Part shown: piece after piece, positions 60,075 to 64,000 of the stretch | Layout of the letters: each line of letters begins with the position of its first letter | How positions within the stretch are numbered: position 1 is the first letter of the stretch | Assembly (NCBI RefSeq): GCF_030929595.1 | Contig: NZ_JAVFVR010000001.1 | Span: 558,001-622,000 of the forward strand | Direction of reading: 5' to 3' | Source: Flavobacterium sp. LHD-85 | Lineage (GTDB): Bacteria > Bacteroidota > Bacteroidia > Flavobacteriales > Flavobacteriaceae | Length of the DNA: 64,000 bases | Program-made: the position numbers and the translations under genes | The notes under the pieces: model-generated | Seen by the model: only the letters and a program-made list of their open reading frames with translations | What the model was told of the DNA's origin: nothing | The model's database searches: none

Positions 60075-62123
60075 ATGAAAAAAATATATACTTTTTTAAT
60101 CCTTACTTTCCTAACTGGAATTATGCAAGCACAAGATCGTCCACAACCCAAACCAGGAAATGCCCCAGTAGTCAACATCAAAAAACCGCAGACCTTTGTT
60201 TTATCAAACGGCATGAAAGTTTTGGTTGTTGAAAACCACAAATTACCTAGAGTGAGCTACACACTTACTTTGGATAATGCGCCATTTACTGAAGGCAACA
60301 AAAAAGGAGTTGACGAATTAACGAGCAGTTTAATCGGAAACGGAACTAAAAAAACAACCAAAGAGGCTTTTAACGAAGAAATTGATTTTTACGGAGCTAA
60401 CATAAACTTTACTTCTCAAGGCGCTTACGCAAGTACATTATCCAAATATTCAGGACGTGTTTTAGAGCTTTTGGCGGAAGGTGCTTTACAGCCAAATTTT
60501 ACTCAAACGGAATTTGACAAAGAAAAAGCAAAACTTTTGGAAGGCCTTAAAGCAGACGAAAAAAGTGTTCCAGCGATTTCAAACAGAGTGGTTGATGTTT
60601 TAGCTTTTGGAAAAAATCATCCTAACGGAGAATATCTTTCTGAAGAAACAGTAAAAAATGTTACGCTAGCAGACGTTCAAAACAATTACAACACTTATTT
60701 TGTTCCAGAAAATGCTTATTTGGTGGTTATTGGAGATGTTAAATTTAAAGATGTAAAAACAGCTGTTGAGAAATTATTCAGCGGATGGAAAAAACAAACA
60801 GCACCAAAAAACACTTATCCTAATCCGACAAATGTCTCAAACTTACAAATAGATTTTGTTGACGTTCCAAATGCGGTTCAATCTGAAATTTCATTAGTAA
60901 ATACTCTTAATTTAAGAATGAGCGATCCAGATTTTTTCCCAGCAGTTATTGCTAATCAAATTTTGGGAGGCGATTTTAATAGTTATTTAAACATGAATCT
61001 TCGTGAACAGCACGCATGGACTTACGGTGCAAATTCAAGCATTGGAAGTGGAAAATATGTAACTAAATTCAAAGCTTCTTCGGCTGTTAGAAATACGGTT
61101 ACAGATAGCGCTGTTGTTCAGTTTGTGAAAGAAATTAAACGAATTAGAACTGAAAGGGTTGATCCAGAAGTTTTAAGAAACGTAAAAGCAGGTTATATTG
61201 GAAGATTTGTAATGCAGGTTGAAAAACCTCAGGCTGTTGCACGTTATGCTCTAAACATTGAAACGGAAAAACTTCCTGCTGATTTCTACGAAAAATACAT
61301 TCAAACCATCAATAATGTTACTGCTGACGATATTTATCGTGTTGCCAACAAATACTTTTTATTGGACAATATGCGAATCGTTATTGTCGGAAAAGGTTCG
61401 GATGTGCTTCCTGGTTTAGAAAAACTGCAAATTCCGATATCCTATTTTGACAAATACGGAAATCCAGTTGAAAAACCTTCAACAAAAAAAGAAGCACCAA
61501 AAGATATTAGTGCAAAAACAGTTTTCGAAAACTATATTAAAGCTATTGGTGGAGAACAAGCAGTTACAGCCGTAAAAACATTATACATGAATGGCTCAAC
61601 AACGATTCCGCAAGCTCCTACCCCATTGACTTTTACCTCTAAATTAGATTCAAAAGGAAAAATGATGGTTTCGCTTTCTATGGGAACAATGAATCTAATG
61701 AAACAAGTAGTGAATGAAAAAGGCGCTTATGTTGAACAGCAAGGTCAAAGAAAAAACCTTGAAGGTGAAGATTTAGCCGAAATGAAAGCCAATGCCGCTC
61801 CTTTTGAAGAACTGCAGCTTGTAAAAAGAACCGACCTTAAAGTGGAAGGAATCGAACCAATTAACGGAAATGATGCTTATGTCATTAAAGACGGTAAAAC
61901 AAAATATTATTACGATGTTAAATCAGGCTTAAAAACTGCCGAATCTAAAGTTCGTGAGCAAGCTGGAAAATCAGTGGAACAAATCACCAATTTCAATGAT
62001 TATAAAGAAGTAAAAGGCGTTAAAGTTCCTTTTAACTTAGTTCAGAATGTTGGTTTTGAATTGGACATTAAAATGTCTGATATCAAGATTAACGAAGGAG
62101 TTTCTGAGAAAGATTTTTTATAG
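60075..62123 (+). CDS. M16-like non-catalytic subunit with C-terminal lipoprotein-sorting-like domain
   Basis: A 682-residue exported protein (signal TGIMQAQDR). Residues about 30-450 form an M16 repeat pair, but the zinc motif position reads GVDELTSSLIGNGT with no His, so it is not catalytic. The R/Y substrate-binding pair is kept in NLREQHAWTYGANSSIG, as in partner subunits. An extra domain follows at about 480-682 (VFENYIKAIGGEQAVTAVKTLYMNG ... YYYDVKSGLKTAESKV ... YKEVKGVKVPFNLVQNVG) which resembles LolA-like outer-membrane lipoprotein-sorting proteins. It is co-transcribed with the catalytic subunit. The fused domain suggests a lipid or lipopeptide-related role. Confidence 0.88.
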   Translation: MKKIYTFLILTFLTGIMQAQDRPQPKPGNAPVVNIKKPQTFVLSNGMKVLVVENHKLPRVSYTLTLDNAPFTEGNKKGVDELTSSLIGNGTKKTTKEAFNEEIDFYGANINFTSQGAYASTLSKYSGRVLELLAEGALQPNFTQTEFDKEKAKLLEGLKADEKSVPAISNRVVDVLAFGKNHPNGEYLSEETVKNVTLADVQNNYNTYFVPENAYLVVIGDVKFKDVKTAVEKLFSGWKKQTAPKNTYPNPTNVSNLQIDFVDVPNAVQSEISLVNTLNLRMSDPDFFPAVIANQILGGDFNSYLNMNLREQHAWTYGANSSIGSGKYVTKFKASSAVRNTVTDSAVVQFVKEIKRIRTERVDPEVLRNVKAGYIGRFVMQVEKPQAVARYALNIETEKLPADFYEKYIQTINNVTADDIYRVANKYFLLDNMRIVIVGKGSDVLPGLEKLQIPISYFDKYGNPVEKPSTKKEAPKDISAKTVFENYIKAIGGEQAVTAVKTLYMNGSTTIPQAPTPLTFTSKLDSKGKMMVSLSMGTMNLMKQVVNEKGAYVEQQGQRKNLEGEDLAEMKANAAPFEELQLVKRTDLKVEGIEPINGNDAYVIKDGKTKYYYDVKSGLKTAESKVREQAGKSVEQITNFNDYKEVKGVKVPFNLVQNVGFELDIKMSDIKINEGVSEKDFL

Positions 62124-62190
62124 AAGGTTCAAAGTTGCAAAGACTCAAAGGAACAAAGGTTTTGTCTGAGTCTTTAAAAATAAAATTCTT

Positions 62191-62232
62191 AAAAGCTTTG
62201 TCAAAGTTTGAAACTTTGACAAAGCTTTTTTT
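62191..62232 (+). terminator. Terminator of the M16 gene pair
   Basis: A perfect 19-bp inverted repeat (62191-62209 with 62211-62229, core GCTTTGTCAAAGTTT) around one central base, followed by T7. The real loop would be TTTGAAA. Confidence 0.93.
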
Positions 62233-62245
62233 ATGCTCTTTTTTT

Positions 62246-62330
62246 GTCAGGCTGAGCCCTTCGTTCCTCAGGATAAACCCCATCGAAGTCCGTTCCAATT
62301 GGCGCACCCTTCGACTCCGCTCAGGGAGAC
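62246..62330. repeat. Flavobacterial CTGAGC/CGAAGG intergenic repeat
   Basis: TGTCAGGCTGAGCCCTTCG at 62246-62264 and CCCTTCGACTCCGCTCAGGG at 62308-62327 are related in inverted orientation (GCTGAGC... and ...GCTCAGG). This GC-rich patch stands out from AT-rich surroundings. From memory, similar words recur in intergenic DNA of other Bacteroidota. Confidence 0.5.
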
Positions 62331-62377
62331 ATACGCATCAAATTACATTTTACAAGCAACATTTTACAATTCAAAAA

Positions 62378-63244
62378 CTACTTCTTAGCCGATAAATAAA
62401 CTCCAATCAAAATAATAAAAGCCCCTACAGACTGAATTGGAGTTAGGAATTCGTTATCTAATAATCCCCAGAAAAAAGCAACTATCGGAATTAAATACGT
62501 TACTGATGTTGCAAAAACTGGCGATGACATTTGAATCAATTTAAAGAAAAGAATATTGGCGATTCCAGTTCCTAAAATCCCGAGAATAGCCACAAAAAAT
62601 ATCGAATGCTGTGTTTCTGCAAAATGTATTTTTTGGCTGATATCAGTTGTACTTAAAATGATTAATGCCGGCAAAAGCAAAACAGCAAAATTTCCTGTTG
62701 TGATACTTACAGAATTTAAATCATGAAGATATTTCTTAATCAGATTGACGTTGATAGCGTAACTAAGCGTTGCTATAACCACCAGTAAAACATATAAATA
62801 ATTTTGCGTTCCGCTCGAAGAATCTCCACTTAAAACTAAAAGCAGACAGCCCACAAGTCCGACAAAAACGCCCAAAACTTGTCGTTTTTGAAACTGAATT
62901 CCAAATGCTATAATTCCTAAAACTAAAGTATTTAAAGGTGTTAGCGAATTTAAAATCGCCACAATAGAGCTATTAACCTGAGTTTCTGCAATAGCAAAAA
63001 GATATGCGGGCATGAAAGTTCCAAAAAGTGAAGTTATGGCAACAAATTTCCATTGGCGGCGTGAAATCTTTTTCAGACTGTTAAAACCTACAATCAGCAA
63101 AAACAAAGCAGCAAAAACAATTCGGAACGATCCTACCTGAACAGCGCTTAAACCAACCAATCCTTTTTTTATCAGAATAAAAGAGCTTCCCCAGATAAGA
63201 GAAAGAATAGTTAAGTAAATCCACTTTAACTGTTTTGTTTCCAT
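62378..63244 (-). CDS. DMT-superfamily transporter (EamA type)
   Basis: A protein of 288 residues from the ATG at 63244 (METKQLKW); an ATG 9 bases earlier is possible. It has ten transmembrane helices in two EamA repeats. The first starts IYLTILSLIWGSSFILIKKGLVGLSAVQVGSFRIVFAALFLL and the second LYVLLVVIATLSYAINVNLIKKYL. It ends SVGAFIILIGVYLSAKK. Such carriers export amino acids, purines or other metabolites across the inner membrane; the substrate here is unknown. It is convergent with the M16 pair and divergent from the metal-binding lipoprotein. Confidence 0.9.
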   Translation of the reverse strand: METKQLKWIYLTILSLIWGSSFILIKKGLVGLSAVQVGSFRIVFAALFLLIVGFNSLKKISRRQWKFVAITSLFGTFMPAYLFAIAETQVNSSIVAILNSLTPLNTLVLGIIAFGIQFQKRQVLGVFVGLVGCLLLVLSGDSSSGTQNYLYVLLVVIATLSYAINVNLIKKYLHDLNSVSITTGNFAVLLLPALIILSTTDISQKIHFAETQHSIFFVAILGILGTGIANILFFKLIQMSSPVFATSVTYLIPIVAFFWGLLDNEFLTPIQSVGAFIILIGVYLSAKK

Positions 63245-63302
63245 AAATTGCATTTTACTGCAAATTTGTAATTATTTTACGAACTAGCCTCTTGGTTTTT
63301 AT

Positions 63303-63310
63303 TAATTTTG
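63303..63310 (+). promoter_or_regulatory. -7 box (TAATTTTG) of the metal-binding lipoprotein
   Basis: Matches TAnnTTTG, 33 bases before the start codon. No TTG at the usual -33 distance. Confidence 0.45.
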
Positions 63311-63343
63311 CAACAAACATATTGACAATCTAAAATCATAAAT

Positions 63344-63721
63344 ATGAAATTCACTAAAATATTCGCGTCATTAGCTATTGCTAGTTTAGTATTCGTTAGC
63401 TGCAAGAAAGAAGAAGATAAAAATTTGGCTAACATAAAACCTTTAGAAACGACTTCTAAAGAACATAAAGCAATCCCTGCTGAAAACGTTCAAACAGCTA
63501 GTTTCGAAATCGAAGGAATGACTTGTGCAATGGGATGTGCCAAAACGATCGAAAAAGAATTATCAAATCTTGATGGAGTTGAAAAAGCAGCTGTTGATTT
63601 TGACAAAAAAACAGCAACCGTAACTTTTGACAAAACAGTTCAAAACTCAGAATCTTTAACAAAAGTAGTTCAAGAAACTGGAGATGGAAAGACATATAAA
63701 GTTTCGAATTTTAAGTCTTAA
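63344..63721 (+). CDS. Heavy-metal-associated (HMA) domain lipoprotein
   Basis: A 125-residue lipoprotein (lipobox SLVFVSCKKEE, lipidated C20). A linker of about 30 residues precedes one HMA domain (about 51-120). The metal motif is GMTCAMGCAKTI, with C61 and C65 separated by three residues instead of the usual two (GMTCxxC). The ferredoxin-like fold follows (LDGVEKAAVDFDKKTATVTFDK). HMA domains carry copper(I) or other soft metals; here the protein would be membrane-tethered in the periplasm or at the surface. The CxMGC spacing is seen in other Bacteroidota HMA lipoproteins as far as I recall. No transporter gene is adjacent. Confidence 0.9.
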   Translation: MKFTKIFASLAIASLVFVSCKKEEDKNLANIKPLETTSKEHKAIPAENVQTASFEIEGMTCAMGCAKTIEKELSNLDGVEKAAVDFDKKTATVTFDKTVQNSESLTKVVQETGDGKTYKVSNFKS

Positions 63722-63752
63722 ACAAACCTGTCACATCCTAAAAAATAAAAAC

Positions 63753-63779
63753 AAGCTGTCTCAAAAGGACAGCTTTTTT
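63753..63779 (+). terminator. Terminator of the metal-binding lipoprotein gene
   Basis: AAGCTGTC (63753-63760) pairs with GACAGCTT (63768-63775), then T6. It doubles as the left outer arm of the nested palindrome that follows. Confidence 0.82.
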
Positions 63780-63998
63780 GTTGGGCAAAACATTCTTTGT
63801 CAATAAAGCCCCAGCGGGGTAAAATATTTATAGAATTATAATAATACAAATAAAAAGCTCCGGAGGAGTGACATATTTTTATGTAGCCTAAATATATATC
63901 ACTCCTCCGGAGCTTTATACTGTAAACATTTTATTCTTTGCTATAAATATTTTGCTTCTCTGAAGCTCGTAAAAAAAGCCATCCTTCTGAGACAGCTT
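63753..63998. repeat. REPIN-like nested palindrome element at the window end
   Basis: Three nested inverted repeats: 63753-63769 with 63982-63998 (17 bp, one mismatch), 63821-63833 with 63941-63953 (13 bp, perfect) and 63854-63871 with 63899-63916 (18 bp, perfect, core AGCTCCGGAGGAGT). Between the outer layers are two local hairpins, CCCC-AGC-GGGG (63809-63819) and GCTTC-TCT-GAAGC (63954-63966). The whole 246 bases could fold as one branched structure. Confidence 0.85.
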
Positions 63999-64000
63999 AT

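Noticed and set aside
63753..63998. CRISPR array at the window end
   Set aside because: The repeats are inverted and nested, not direct and evenly spaced, and there are no cas genes.

Overview
The window is AT-rich chromosomal DNA from a member of the Bacteroidota, very probably a Flavobacterium close to F. johnsoniae. The reasons are the type IX secretion and gliding genes (gldJ, porU, porV), paired SusC/SusD transporters with surface glycosidases, weak Shine-Dalgarno sequences, and several promoters with the Bacteroidota -7 box TAnnTTTG. The gldJ-porU-porV order matches what I recall of F. johnsoniae. I saw no rRNA, tRNA, CRISPR array, prophage or transposase gene.

Layout. 1-3.1 kb: the end of an unknown gene, a secreted WG-repeat protein, an SMR efflux protein, a Fic protein with a C-terminal winged helix and a double palindrome at its start codon, and a GNAT acetyltransferase. 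3.1-6.6 kb: a DNA-alkylation response cluster. It holds an AraC/O6-methylguanine methyltransferase fusion, an SDR dehydrogenase, a 2-oxoglutarate oxygenase, a free-standing Ada-type zinc domain and AlkB. A perfect 21-bp direct repeat sits at the same place in front of the regulator and the SDR operon. 6.6-10.4 kb: a YjbR protein, a Nudix-type regulator, a small orphan protein and a transglutaminase-like protein.

10.6-35.8 kb: a large beta-glucan utilisation locus. One operon (32.6 to 26.8 kb, minus strand) encodes SusC, SusD and a lipoprotein. A second (25.7 to 10.7 kb, minus strand) encodes SusC, SusD, four GH30 enzymes, a GH16 endoglucanase, an endonuclease/exonuclease/phosphatase-fold hydrolase and a GH3 glucosidase. 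The family mix points to beta-1,6/beta-1,3-glucan such as laminarin or fungal wall glucan. GH30 and GH16 lipoproteins would cut at the surface, SusCD would import, and GH3 plus one GH30 would finish in the periplasm. A divergent membrane sensor with a LuxR-type DNA-binding end lies beside it. Both susC promoters carry two copies of ACAAAAACAC exactly 33 bp apart, a probable shared operator.

35.8-64 kb: mostly housekeeping genes. These are murF, gldJ, porU-porV, cdd, pdhA-pdhC, an M1 peptidase, an AhpD-like protein with an AraC regulator, a glycosyltransferase, miaE, an AsmA-like protein, a membrane protein of unknown function, rplU-rpmA, a pair of M16 peptidases, a DMT transporter and a heavy-metal-binding lipoprotein. 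Several intergenic gaps hold REPIN-like elements, in which pairs of short palindromes face each other.
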